A DNA stretch of 64,000 nucleotides. Origin: a virus. A model generated the notes under the pieces. It had not been told where the DNA came from. It made no database searches and saw only the letters and a list, made by a program, of their open reading frames with translations. Shown here piece after piece: positions 15,291-22,394 of the stretch. The translations under genes and the position numbers were made by a program. Numbering within the stretch: position 1 is the stretch's first letter; each line of letters begins with the position of its first letter. The stretch lies in IMG/VR virus record IMGVR_UViG_3300022916_000011, positions 1 through 64,000 of that record; one strand, 5' to 3'.

Positions 15291-15821
15291 TTACTTAGTT
15301 TTGACCAAACCAGACGATTTCGGTGGACACCATAACTTACCACGATCACCTGGACGTTTCTTCTTCTGGATGGGGTTATTCAACCACCCTTTCAGACTCT
15401 TCTTTTCTTTGGACAGTTTCTTGCTGCGCTGAATACCTGTTAGAATCTGGAACTTCTCGTTTCTCACTGACTCAGCATGTTTAATAGAGACACCTTTGGA
15501 ATGACAGTATTCACACAAACCGTCTGGAGCATAACACGTTTCATACCCGATAAAACCGGAACGTTTTTCGTCTGGTGGTGGTTCAAAATGGTAGGAAAGC
15601 ATACCCAACCGTTTTCTCATTCTCTTGGAAGGTCTAATGCTACGAACTGAAGCATTCCCACAATGGACACACCTAGCAGAACCGATGTGATCATTGGACC
15701 CACTACCAGTAGCAGTTGTAACCCACGCAACCCTTGGAACCCACTGTTCTACATCTTTCGGGTCTGGACTAGGGGGGTTCAACCAATCTCTTCTTGGACG
15801 TATCATCTGAGTCGTACCCAT
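15291..15821 (-). CDS. Zinc-binding basic protein (176 aa)
   Basis: TTGAGGTTCCAGTT precedes ATG 15821 (MGTTQMIRPRRDWLN). Two CxxC knuckles (CVHCGNA about residue 51 and CEYCHSK about 103) suggest one zinc finger split by a 50-residue insert. The C-terminus is very basic (LSKEKKSLKGW...KKKRPGDRGK), pointing to RNA or DNA binding. It ends 14 bases before the next start. No family recognised. Confidence 0.7.
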   Translation of the reverse strand: MGTTQMIRPRRDWLNPPSPDPKDVEQWVPRVAWVTTATGSGSNDHIGSARCVHCGNASVRSIRPSKRMRKRLGMLSYHFEPPPDEKRSGFIGYETCYAPDGLCEYCHSKGVSIKHAESVRNEKFQILTGIQRSKKLSKEKKSLKGWLNNPIQKKKRPGDRGKLWCPPKSSGLVKTK

Positions 15822-16187
15822 AACTGGAACCTCAATTAAGATTTTTAAGAAATTAACTGCTTGGAACCATCAAACACCCCCACCATACAGAAGGTTTTAA
15901 TGGCACCAAGCAATGACCTTGCTATTAACTACCTTTTAATGGATACAAGCGTAGTTCTTATAGAGGAATAGCAAAGTCATTCAAAAAAATTCTTTTTAAA
16001 TGGATGCTCTGTCGGGTGAAATTCTTTTATCATGTACGTGTGGAACCCTAATCAAAACCTAACCTGTTTCACTACCCTGGAACCAAATGGTTGACCAGTA
16101 TAAATAGTGGAGTCAAAACCGAGCGCAGCACAGAGACTCTAACTGGAGTAGGTTTGCTGAGTAACCACGTAATTGGAATATCAGCTA
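15822..16187. other. Non-coding stretch with repeated TGGAACC motifs
   Basis: About 365 bases with no convincing gene on either strand. The heptamer TGGAACC occurs at about 15824, 15862, 16042 and 16077, and again at 16348. This could be the 5' leader of the 15291 gene or a protein-binding region. No clear promoter or tRNA seen. Confidence 0.4.
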
Positions 16188-16658
16188 TCACCCTTTATTT
16201 CTACACATCATCTTGGCTACATCACCACTGTCAACCGCACTTTCTCTGTCGGAACGGGTTGTCGCATAACCCCAATGGAATACCGTGTCTCTCAACTTAC
16301 TTACCTCATGCAACGGAAGCGTTTTCAGTCTTGCGGTAAAACAGTACATGGAACCTAAAGAATAGGTCAGTCTCTCTTTGGAAGCAGAATAGCTAAGGTC
16401 TTGAATGATAGCAAAAATGGAGGGTAATTTGAAGATACTATCAAAGCGGAAAGACTGTGTATCTTTGGAGTCAAACAACCTGACTAGATTGGTCTGGATT
16501 ACGTTTTCAAGATGTGCTGATGAGATTAGAACGAAAGGAACCACCCTTGACATTGCAACCTGACGATTACAACCACCCCTATGGATATTCTTCTCAAACC
16601 GCAAAGAAAAGGAACTAGACTTGCACCCCGTTGAATCAGTGACTTTCAAACTACCCAT
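16188..16658 (-). CDS. Hypothetical protein with an extended Shine-Dalgarno (156 aa)
   Basis: A 156-codon frame, MGSLKVTDSTGC..., rich in Ser, Arg and Thr, without a recognised motif. Composition is unlike its neighbours, so coding is uncertain. In favour: a promoter at 16723-16751 and a ribosome site AGAAAGGGGGTGATCCA that matches the complement of a typical 16S rRNA 3' tail at 16 of 17 bases, correctly spaced from the ATG. It could also be an untranslated RNA carrying a strong ribosome-binding patch. Confidence 0.4.
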   Translation of the reverse strand: MGSLKVTDSTGCKSSSFSLRFEKNIHRGGCNRQVAMSRVVPFVLISSAHLENVIQTNLVRLFDSKDTQSFRFDSIFKLPSIFAIIQDLSYSASKERLTYSLGSMYCFTARLKTLPLHEVSKLRDTVFHWGYATTRSDRESAVDSGDVAKMMCRNKG

Positions 16659-16722
16659 TCTGGATCACCCCCTTTCTGAATGCTTTATTTTGTCGCTGGA
16701 AACTTCATTTGGTACTAACTTA

Positions 16723-16751
16723 ATACTACCAGAGTTCATTGGAAATGTCAA
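16723..16751 (-). promoter_or_regulatory. Sigma70-type promoter heading the leftward block
   Basis: Minus strand TTGACA (16751-16746), 17-base spacer starting TTTCC, TAGTAT (16728-16723). Most upstream promoter of the 1-16.7 kb leftward block. Confidence 0.8.
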
Positions 16752-18547
16752 GTAAAAAAATGTATAAAAATTATCTTTCTTGGGATAAAATTAAGTTAAT
16801 TTCTAGGATAAAAAGTAACAGAAGGAATACCAATAATACTATGGACCTCGGAAGTAATCACTTGATCTTCTTTTCCTAACATCTTCTTATATTAGATAAG
16901 GTGTCTCTTTGGCTATTACCATTGATGTAGGATGTACGTGCGTAGGTGATTCTTAGGGTTAGAGCTAGGATGTATGTTGATTAGTGCAGTTGTGTTAGGA
17001 CATAGGTTAGCAGAGAGATTCAAAGGAATAATGTTGGGAGGTTAGGCTTAGTGCATAGAGTAGAGGGTTAGGAGTTGAGGAGTAGGTTATAAAGGTTTTT
17101 CTAGGAGAGGTATAAGAGTACAGGAATGAATATGCTGAGTATGCTCTGGATGGTAGCCCGTTCCTAAACATTGTTATGTTTCCGATGGTGTAGGCTGTAA
17201 TCGATCCAAACTGCCTCTACAGAGGAATCTCAATATGATAAATCCTAATTTCAAAATGGACTGGAAATGTGAATGGGTATGCGAAAATACCCAATATATA
17301 CCCAATAGTCCTTGATTCCATACCCAATCTTATACCCAATGGGTAGCCAAATATACCCATTTTTACCCTCCATATTACCCAAAATAGCTCATTATATATA
17401 GTAATAGACACCTTGGAGCTGGAAAGATACCCCCTGAAGGGTAAGGGTCGCATAAATCGACCATGCGCTCGATCTTCAATGATTTCAACCACTTACAAAA
17501 GTATTTCCAACGTCAAACGCATCACCTCGTGCGTATTTGAGATTTTCCAAATTAAACCTTGATTTTCTCCTAGAAGTAGAGTAATGTAAATCATTGATTA
17601 ATGGACTATTTAAGTGGCTTACATGCCGATGCAGGACTTAAATACACAATAACAGATAGCCAAATCACCTGTCAATCGGAAACTTTACCATTTCATTGCG
17701 GTAGGGAAGGGTAACTTAGGATGATAGTATAAAATAAAGGAATATTGGATGGCTTATAGTTAGGAGAATAGTGAGAGTTTGGAGGTTCGGACAAAGGAAA
17801 CATTCCAACATCCCAAAAATTTTTTAGTCGCATAGGGTTTTGAATTTTTGGAAATGCGGAACTATCGGATATCACTACATATATTATTTTTGGGGAAGAA
17901 GGGAAATTAGGCTCATATTTATTGGAAATACTAGCCTAAACCCCCCTTTATTCTCTCACTATTCTTGATTTACCCCTTCCTAACCCAAAATATAGATAAT
18001 AGTGAGGTAAAAGAAGGGAAGTTAGGACCAAGTATATTAGACTATACTCCTTCACTTTTACATGTGTCTAGGGTTAAGGAGGGTTAATCAAAGTTTGGAT
18101 ATAGATTAAGTTTAAATATGCCATACTTTATGCCTAAGCCCAATGTTAAATTAACTAAATAAGTTAGGATGATGTTATGTTTTTCTTTATTCCTAAGTCT
18201 TAGCTAAACTTTGCTAGATTTCTAGGAATAACCCCCCTGAGTTAATTTTTAATACTTCCAAACTTTTTATCATAATAATCTTAGAGTTTGGAAGTTAGGA
18301 AATAGAATGGAAATAGGCCCCCACCCATACCCATGCATTACTTTTATCGTGGACGTTGATTGTGGTGGGGCTCAGACCCCTAGAGTTTGGACTCTGCAAT
18401 TCATTTATACCCCTGATCCAAACTATCTAAGGTGATCCGGTGATTTTAGTACATTGTATAGAGTTAGGATATAGTTTGAAAGGGGCAGAATGTACCCCCA
18501 CCCTCTTCCAAATGTTCGGAAGTTCGGCTGTTACTTTTTCTTAAGCC
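16752..18547. other. 1.8-kb gene-poor AT-rich region, candidate origin or control DNA
   Basis: No frame here has a ribosome site and believable protein. The DNA is rich in short near-repeats: GGTTAG runs (16,950-17,100), ATACCCAAT iterons (17,287-17,340), TAGAGTTTGGA (about 18,287 and 18,377) and GAAGTTAGG (about 18,017 and 18,290). A GGTCG/CGACC hairpin lies near 17,446. Composition and repeats fit a replication origin or a silenced regulatory region; there is no direct proof. Confidence 0.5.
17287..17340 (+). repeat. Phased ATACCCAAT iterons
   Basis: Four exact copies of ATACCCAAT begin at 17287, 17298, 17320 and 17332, that is 11, 22 and 12 bases apart, about one, two and one helical turns. 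Degenerate copies follow (ATACCCATT about 17353, TTACCCAAA about 17376) and an inverted one precedes (ATGGGTAT about 17273). The last copy forms ACCCAATGGGT. Typical of initiator- or repressor-binding iterons. Confidence 0.7.
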
Positions 18548-18579
18548 AAAAAAATACCCCCTCTATGGTAGCAGGGGGT
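18548..18579 (-). terminator. Rho-independent terminator
   Basis: On the minus strand ACCCCCT, a 10-base loop, AGGGGGT, then A followed by a run of seven T. Placed 11 bases after the 18590-18976 gene, which it should terminate. Confidence 0.8.
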
Positions 18580-18589
18580 TTGTGGAATG

Positions 18590-18976
18590 TTAAATTTCTC
18601 GGGACACCCATTTGTCTTTATCGGTACGGAGGGTGATTACCGACTGGAACGAAACCAGTTTGAAATCTTGACCGGAACCAAAAAAGACCACCCCATCAAC
18701 CAGGATTACCGACCCCTGATCACGCATTCCCGCAAGGTGCGACCAGAGCGTGGACTTAACCTTCAGGTTGAAGTGATCGAGGACCCTCTTGTTCAGGACG
18801 GTCAACGCTTCACGGGTGTACTCATGACGATGGAGCGCACTGTTCAGGACCTGTGTACGGGTGTCGTACTTATGGATATTCACCATACCCCGCACCCCAA
18901 AATCAGGACGTTTAGCTTGGAATGCTCTCGTTACCGCAGTATGGACCGCATCGTTACCTCTGTCGTGATGTTTCAT
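18590..18976 (-). CDS. Hypothetical protein, paralogue of the 21094 gene (128 aa)
   Basis: AGCGAGGTCATTCC precedes ATG 18976 (MKHHDRGNDAVHTAV). Over about 90 residues it matches the product of 21094-21498 (for example NIHKYDTRTQVLNS against NIHRYSTRTQVMNS, then STLWSHLAGM against STFYSHLAGM, and LVDGV against IIDGV), so the two are paralogues. A strong promoter (19033-19061) and terminator bracket it as a single-gene unit. The higher GC content hints at a different history. Function unknown. Confidence 0.75.
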   Translation of the reverse strand: MKHHDRGNDAVHTAVTRAFQAKRPDFGVRGMVNIHKYDTRTQVLNSALHRHEYTREALTVLNKRVLDHFNLKVKSTLWSHLAGMRDQGSVILVDGVVFFGSGQDFKLVSFQSVITLRTDKDKWVSREI

Positions 18977-19032
18977 GGAATGACCTCGCTTTCTTGGGTG
19001 TTGAGTGAGGAACCCCCTCACTTCTTACTTAT

Positions 19033-19061
19033 AGTATATCAGGGTATGCAGGAAATGTCAA
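19033..19061 (-). promoter_or_regulatory. Sigma70-type promoter
   Basis: Minus strand TTGACA (19061-19056), 17-base spacer starting TTTCC, TATACT (19038-19033). The leader then forms a GTGAGG/CCTCAC hairpin before the ATG at 18976. Confidence 0.88.
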
Positions 19062-19099
19062 CAGAAAAATGCATTTTTCTTAGGAACCATGCACTTTTC

Positions 19100-19480
19100 T
19101 TTGGCTATTTTTTATACCCCCCCTTGTTTGGAAGTTCGGCTACTTTTCACTTAATTTCTTTTTTAAGGAAGTTAGGAACTCTTTTTTAAAGGAATTTTTT
19201 AGGATTATTAAACACTTACTTTTCGGACTACTTTTACTATTTTTTTCTTTTAAGGAAGTTAGGATTCTTTTTAAAGGAAATTTTTTAGGCTTTCTTTTTC
19301 TTTTAAAATTTTTTAGGCTTTCTTTTTAAGGATTTCTTTCTTTTAGGAAGTTAGGCTGTTACTTTTTTTAAATTTTAGGATTCTTTTTAAAAGAAAACTT
19401 TTTAAGGATTTTAGGAAAGGCCCCCTCCGAATCTCAAAAATGAGTTAAACTTTTTTAGGAAGTTAGGAAACACCCCCACC
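19100..19480. repeat. T-rich region with repeated GGAAGTTAGG motif
   Basis: A gene-free stretch built of imperfect units such as TTTTAAGGAAGTTAGGATTC and TTTTTTAGGCTTTC. GGAAGTTAGG appears near 19168, 19255, 19347 and 19457, and a GGAAGTTCGGCT variant near 19131 and 18519. Low complexity, AT-rich; possibly a DNA-unwinding or protein-binding region. Confidence 0.55.
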
Positions 19481-19526
19481 CTAAAAAACAGCTTCCGGTA
19501 TTTCAAGAAACTGTTTTTGTGGTGGG

Positions 19527-19670
19527 TTACTTTCTACGGGGGTTGCGGTATCTTTTATCTGAGAATTTTCTGGTTGATCCATCGGGGAGATCGGTAAATT
19601 TTTTGCACCTACCATTTTCAGCACTTTGACATTTGTTATATCGTATACAATCGAAACATGACCTTCTCAT
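19527..19670 (-). CDS. Small Cys-rich protein (47 aa)
   Basis: AGAGGTGCAGCT precedes ATG 19670. Reads MRRSCFDCIRYNKCQ and has CxxC plus two more Cys (a C-x2-C-x5-C-x7-C pattern), likely a small zinc knuckle, then a basic tail. It shares the GAGGTG ribosome-site class of its cluster. A second frame (19481-19615, 44 aa, MVGAKNLPISPMDQ) overlaps its 3' half. Confidence 0.6.
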   Translation of the reverse strand: MRRSCFDCIRYNKCQSAENGRCKKFTDLPDGSTRKFSDKRYRNPRRK

Positions 19671-19695
19671 AGCTGCACCTCTGGTATGGGGTTGT

Positions 19696-19715
19696 GGGGT
19701 TGCAGGTGCAACCCC
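19696..19715. terminator. GGGGTTGCA palindrome, copy 1
   Basis: GGGGTTGCA-GG-TGCAACCCC directly after the 19725 gene on the minus strand. First of five or six such palindromes between small genes in 19.7-21.1 kb. No T tract here. Confidence 0.65.
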
Positions 19716-19724
19716 CTGCTGCTG

Positions 19725-19907
19725 TTAAGGGGTATAGTAACTGAATGTACCCTGAATTGAACCGTCTTTGACAATCTCTACGCACCCACATGGGTACCAT
19801 CTGATTACGTTGTTGGGGTCGGGGGTTTTTTTATCAGGGTACATACACATAACGTCTTTGTCTACATAGTCGCATTTACTACATTTGTGGGTTTCAATGG
19901 TCTGCAT
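19725..19907 (-). CDS. Small zinc-ribbon protein (60 aa)
   Basis: CGAGGTGTTATC precedes the ATG. MQTIETHKCSKCDYVDKDV carries one CxxC, and WYPCGCVEIV a second pair, forming a probable zinc ribbon. Function unknown. Confidence 0.7.
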   Translation of the reverse strand: MQTIETHKCSKCDYVDKDVMCMYPDKKTPDPNNVIRWYPCGCVEIVKDGSIQGTFSYYTP

Positions 19908-19932
19908 GATAACACCTCGAAAAAAGAATTTA

Positions 19933-19952
19933 GGGGTTGCAGGTGCAACCCC
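19933..19952 (-). terminator. GGGGTTGCA palindrome, copy 2, terminator-like
   Basis: On the minus strand GGGGTTGCACCTGCAACCCC is followed by TAAATTCTTTTTT, so it qualifies as a rho-independent terminator for the 19962 gene. Confidence 0.75.
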
Positions 19953-19961
19953 TGCTGCACG

Positions 19962-20186
19962 TTATACCCAATCGTATAGATATACCCTGTCAAAAGAAGT
20001 TAATTCAGCACCGTTGTTTTTTGCAATAGAGCGTAAATCGGTCAAGGTAAATCGTAACTGGTGTTTTTTATCAAGGTAACTTTGAACGTCAAGCATTTCT
20101 GCAATGTGAATAGATTGGTTATCTCTTGTCTCTTTTGCACCGCAATGATGCACCGCATGAAGCACTAGCTCGACAATATTGACCAT
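19962..20186 (-). CDS. Hypothetical protein (74 aa)
   Basis: CGAGGTGTCACA precedes the ATG; MVNIVELVLHAVHHCG. Mostly helical, with a basic central helix pair (KKHQLRFTLTDLRSIAKNN) reminiscent of a small DNA-binding fold, but not assignable. Flanked by hairpins on both sides. Confidence 0.65.
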   Translation of the reverse strand: MVNIVELVLHAVHHCGAKETRDNQSIHIAEMLDVQSYLDKKHQLRFTLTDLRSIAKNNGAELTSFDRVYLYDWV

Positions 20187-20215
20187 TGTGACACCTCGAA
20201 AATATGGGTTGACAG

Positions 20216-20332
20216 TTAGCTCACTATGAGGTCTAAAATCGCTTTGATCAATGGTGAGAAATGATAACCGAAAGCGATACTACCGAAAAGACACGTTACA
20301 CCTATGATGCTTTCAAATGCTAGTTGTGACAT
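20216..20332 (-). CDS. Tiny membrane protein (38 aa)
   Basis: AGAGGTGTTCCC before ATG 20332 selects a 38-residue product, MSQLAFESIIGVTCLFG..., with one hydrophobic segment, instead of the longer frame starting at 20566, which lacks a ribosome site. Function unknown. Confidence 0.6.
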   Translation of the reverse strand: MSQLAFESIIGVTCLFGSIAFGYHFSPLIKAILDLIVS

Positions 20333-20382
20333 GGGAACACCTCTTATTTGGGGTTGACAGTTAAACTTCAATCTGAGTTGCA

Positions 20383-20394
20383 GGGTTGCAACCC
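20383..20394. terminator. GGGTTGCA palindrome, copy 3
   Basis: GGGTTGCAACCC, a perfect 12-base palindrome with no spacer, between the 20409 and 20216 genes. As RNA it needs a loop within the stem, so it might act as a DNA site rather than a hairpin. Confidence 0.5.
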
Positions 20395-20408
20395 AGAATG
20401 AAACCGAA

Positions 20409-20651
20409 CTATGCAAGGTGAATATGGTTGTTCTCGTCAAGTACCATACACATGCACCTATCAGCAGCACTCTCGAAAACTTCAGGTGAAAGCATAACTT
20501 TTGAACGGTAGTTGTCGGGTACTTCAGAGAAGTTGTTAAAGTTGTATTCTCTCGAAAACTTCTCACTGAGAAAGCGTGAAGATACTACACCGTGAATTGA
20601 GATTGTGTCGCTGATAAATCTGGTAACAATAGAGTCAAGTTCTGTAAACAT
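20409..20651 (-). CDS. Hypothetical protein (80 aa)
   Basis: CGAGGTGTTACC before the ATG; MFTELDSIVTRFISDTIS. Helical N-terminus, short beta C-terminus with CMCMVLDENN. Member of the GAGGTG ribosome-site cluster. No family recognised. Confidence 0.65.
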   Translation of the reverse strand: MFTELDSIVTRFISDTISIHGVVSSRFLSEKFSREYNFNNFSEVPDNYRSKVMLSPEVFESAADRCMCMVLDENNHIHLA

Positions 20652-20676
20652 GGTAACACCTCGAAAAAAGGGTTTA

Positions 20677-20696
20677 GGGGTTGCAAGCGCAACCCC
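20677..20696 (-). terminator. GGGGTTGC palindrome, copy 4, terminator-like
   Basis: GGGGTTGC/GCAACCCC with a 4-base loop after the 20704 gene. The minus strand continues TAAACCCTTTTTTCG, so it should terminate. Confidence 0.7.
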
Positions 20697-20703
20697 TGAA
20701 ATT

Positions 20704-20991
20704 TTATCTGATAGAGTCTTTACAGTATTGGTTCATTTCGCAGAAACTCTTGATAGCAGACTCATGAAAATTTGTGGTATGACCAATTTCACCGAAAAAA
20801 TAATTGACAAGTCTGGTAAGATTGTCAAGGTCAATTTCAGTTCTGATATAAACCATACCAACATCAATCAATTGACCATACTGAGAAATAATTTCTCTGA
20901 TCATATAAACCATATCAATACTTTCATAGTTTTCAATAAATTTCTCAGCACTCACGTAAATTTGGTCGGTATCAATTTCTCGAATTTTCAT
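20704..20991 (-). CDS. Hypothetical acidic protein (95 aa)
   Basis: AAGGTGAAGTT sets the start at 20991 (MKIREIDTDQIYVSA); the longer frame from 21027 has no ribosome site. Acidic, helical, aromatic. Function unknown. Confidence 0.65.
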   Translation of the reverse strand: MKIREIDTDQIYVSAEKFIENYESIDMVYMIREIISQYGQLIDVGMVYIRTEIDLDNLTRLVNYFFGEIGHTTNFHESAIKSFCEMNQYCKDSIR

Positions 20992-21043
20992 AACTTCACC
21001 TTGAAATATGGGTTTGGTTGTTCTCACTTCTCAAGAGATTGCA

Positions 21044-21087
21044 GGGTTGCAACCCCTTGAGAAATGGGGTTGCATTTCTGCAACCCC
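21044..21087. terminator. Paired GGGGTTGCA palindromes, copies 5 and 6
   Basis: GGGTTGCAACCC (21044-21055) and GGGGTTGCA-TTTC-TGCAACCCC (21066-21087), with TCTCAAG/CTTGAGA arms around the first. Just downstream of the 21094-21498 gene. A compound terminator or double protein site. Confidence 0.6.
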
Positions 21088-21093
21088 TGATTT

Positions 21094-21498
21094 TTAGCTG
21101 ATTCTTGCAACCCATTTTTCATCATCTATGCGCATGGTGATAATGCTCTTGAAACTTGCGCTTTTGTAAATTGCGCTTGTGAAGAAACCTTTACCGTAAG
21201 AAACCCCATCTATGATGATGGTTGCACCCTGTTTTGACATACCCGCTAAATGCGAGTAAAAGGTACTTTTGATTATCAAGTTGAAATGCTTCAAAGTTCT
21301 TTTATTCATTACCTCATGTTCTTCTTTGGTAAAATTGTGGTTTAGCAGCATAGAGTTCATCACCTGAGTTCTGGTGCTGTATCGGTGAATGTTAAAGACC
21401 GTCTTCACCCCAAAATGCTCTTGTTTTGATTGAAATGCTCTTGTAATGCTCTTGACTTTCACGGGTTTCTGAATCTCATTTCTGATAAATCTTCTCAT
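21094..21498 (-). CDS. Hypothetical protein, paralogue of the 18590 gene (134 aa)
   Basis: TGAGGTGAACAAA precedes ATG 21498 (MRRFIRNEIQKPVKV). Shares a core of about 90 residues with the 18590-18976 product, including TRAFQ, a TRTQV segment, KHFNL and SHLAGM. The family is basic at the N-terminus with an alpha/beta core; unknown role. The two copies bracket the GAGGTG gene cluster. Confidence 0.75.
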   Translation of the reverse strand: MRRFIRNEIQKPVKVKSITRAFQSKQEHFGVKTVFNIHRYSTRTQVMNSMLLNHNFTKEEHEVMNKRTLKHFNLIIKSTFYSHLAGMSKQGATIIIDGVSYGKGFFTSAIYKSASFKSIITMRIDDEKWVARIS

Positions 21499-21950
21499 TT
21501 TGTTCACCTCATATTTGGGTTGACGTTTTGTTGAACTGCAAAACTTATAATGCAATCACCATACCAAAAAACTTTTTATTGCAGTAAGAAAAATTAAAAT
21601 ACTTGTAAGTCACTGTTTTTAAAGTAAAAGAAAATTAAAAAAAATTATTTTGCTGCATTGTATCATGTGTTCAAAAAGTGTCTTATTTGAGACACCCCGA
21701 AAAATAAATATGAGACACATGCTTAACTAGCTGTTTTTGTTCACTTTTTTGTGTCTCACTGTTTTTTTACAATTATGGTACATATTGAGACACTTTTTTA
21801 TTCAATCAATTCAATATGTTAGCTGTTTTTGCTTCTGAAATTTCGCTCACACTGAACCAAATGGTCAAAGTCACATACTGGTATGGGTTGATGGGTTGCT
21901 TTACAGTGAAGGGTTGTTTTTGTGCTTCTCAGCGCATATTCTGGGTACAG
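21499..21950. other. Gene-free AT-rich DNA
   Basis: Contains the GAGACAC cluster and the possible leftward promoter but no frame with a ribosome site on either strand. Confidence 0.5.
21678..21793. repeat. Cluster of GAGACAC / GTGTCTC heptamers
   Basis: GAGACAC occurs at 21689-21695, 21712-21718 and 21787-21793, its complement GTGTCTC at 21751-21757, and a GTGTCT half at 21678-21683. TTAGCTGTTTTTG-like sequence occurs near 21728 and 21820. Candidate operator or replication-protein sites in the gene-free stretch 21499-22235. Confidence 0.55.
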
Positions 21951-21960
21951 GTAATGTCAA
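21933..21960 (-). promoter_or_regulatory. Possible leftward promoter
   Basis: TTGACATTACC (-35 and conserved extension) with a weak TATGCG -10 at 16 bases. The -35 block matches the other leftward promoters. It faces away from the rightward promoter at 22174, making this a divergent control region. The nearest leftward gene starts about 430 bases downstream. Confidence 0.45.
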
Positions 21961-21994
21961 GAAAGACCACCACGACCACTTGGTGTTGCCTCCC

Positions 21995-22160
21995 CAAAAA
22001 TAGGCAGGAAATCCTCAACTTCATTCCTCAGCCTACTTCCAATCAAAAATAGGCAGGAAATCCTCAACTTCACTCCAATAAAAAATAGGCAGGAAATCCG
22101 GAGAAAAATAGGGGTCATTTCCAATTAACCCCCACCTAAAAAAATAGGCAGAAAAATCAC
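21995..22160 (+). repeat. Direct repeats AAATAGGCAGGAAATCC
   Basis: Three copies of AAAATAGGCAGGAAATCC (about 21997, 22046, 22082) and a diverged fourth (AAAATAGGCAGAAAAATC, about 22141). The first two share a further CTCAACTTCA tail. The repeats lie between the leftward and rightward promoters, as expected of operator or origin iterons. Uneven spacing and few copies argue against CRISPR. Confidence 0.75.
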
Positions 22161-22173
22161 CAGAAAATAAACC

Positions 22174-22203
22174 TTGACATTCTAGTAGTTGTAGTAGTAG
22201 AGT
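22174..22203 (+). promoter_or_regulatory. Rightward promoter of the plus-strand block
   Basis: TTGACA (22174-22179), 18-base spacer, TAGAGT as a weak -10. It lies right after the repeat array and 33 bases before the first rightward gene. A perfect -35 with a poor -10 suggests an activated promoter. Confidence 0.55.
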
Positions 22204-22235
22204 AGTTCAAACATCAAAATAGAGAAGGGGGAAGG

Positions 22236-22394
22236 ATGATTAACATAGCATTCGGGTTAGGGGTTATGGCCAGTCTTTATTTCACAGTAGGTTTTATCAG
22301 TTGCATCAAAGCAGCGGATTCAAGATATTCCACCTTTGGTTTCTGTTTAAGTATCAGTTGGGGGATAACCGCTTATTTAGGGAGTTTGATATAA
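22236..22394 (+). CDS. Small membrane protein (52 aa)
   Basis: GAAGGGGGAAGG precedes the ATG; MINIAFGLGVMASLYF... has two hydrophobic stretches (about 4-22 and 33-51), so a small two-pass membrane protein is likely. Its stop overlaps the next ATG (TAATG). First gene of the rightward block. Confidence 0.7.
   Translation: MINIAFGLGVMASLYFTVGFISCIKAADSRYSTFGFCLSISWGITAYLGSLI

Noticed and set aside
16660-16680. Fragment of 16S rRNA on the plus strand
   Set aside because: Only the terminal 17 bases match; nothing upstream resembles rRNA. It is the complement of an extended Shine-Dalgarno.
17100-17230. Possible tRNA-like fold near the AAACAT/ATGTTT hairpin
   Set aside because: No T-arm consensus and no complete cloverleaf pairing.
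17217-17492. A 91-codon minus-strand frame over the ATACCCAAT repeats
   Set aside because: No ribosome site; the protein merely translates the iterons (repeated GYPLGI-like segments).
18587-19189. A 200-codon plus-strand frame
   Set aside because: Antisense to the 18590-18976 gene, which has a promoter, ribosome site, terminator and a paralogue; the plus frame has none.
21995-22160. CRISPR array
   Set aside because: Only three or four direct repeats, unequal spacing, diverged last copy, no cas genes; better explained as operator or origin repeats.
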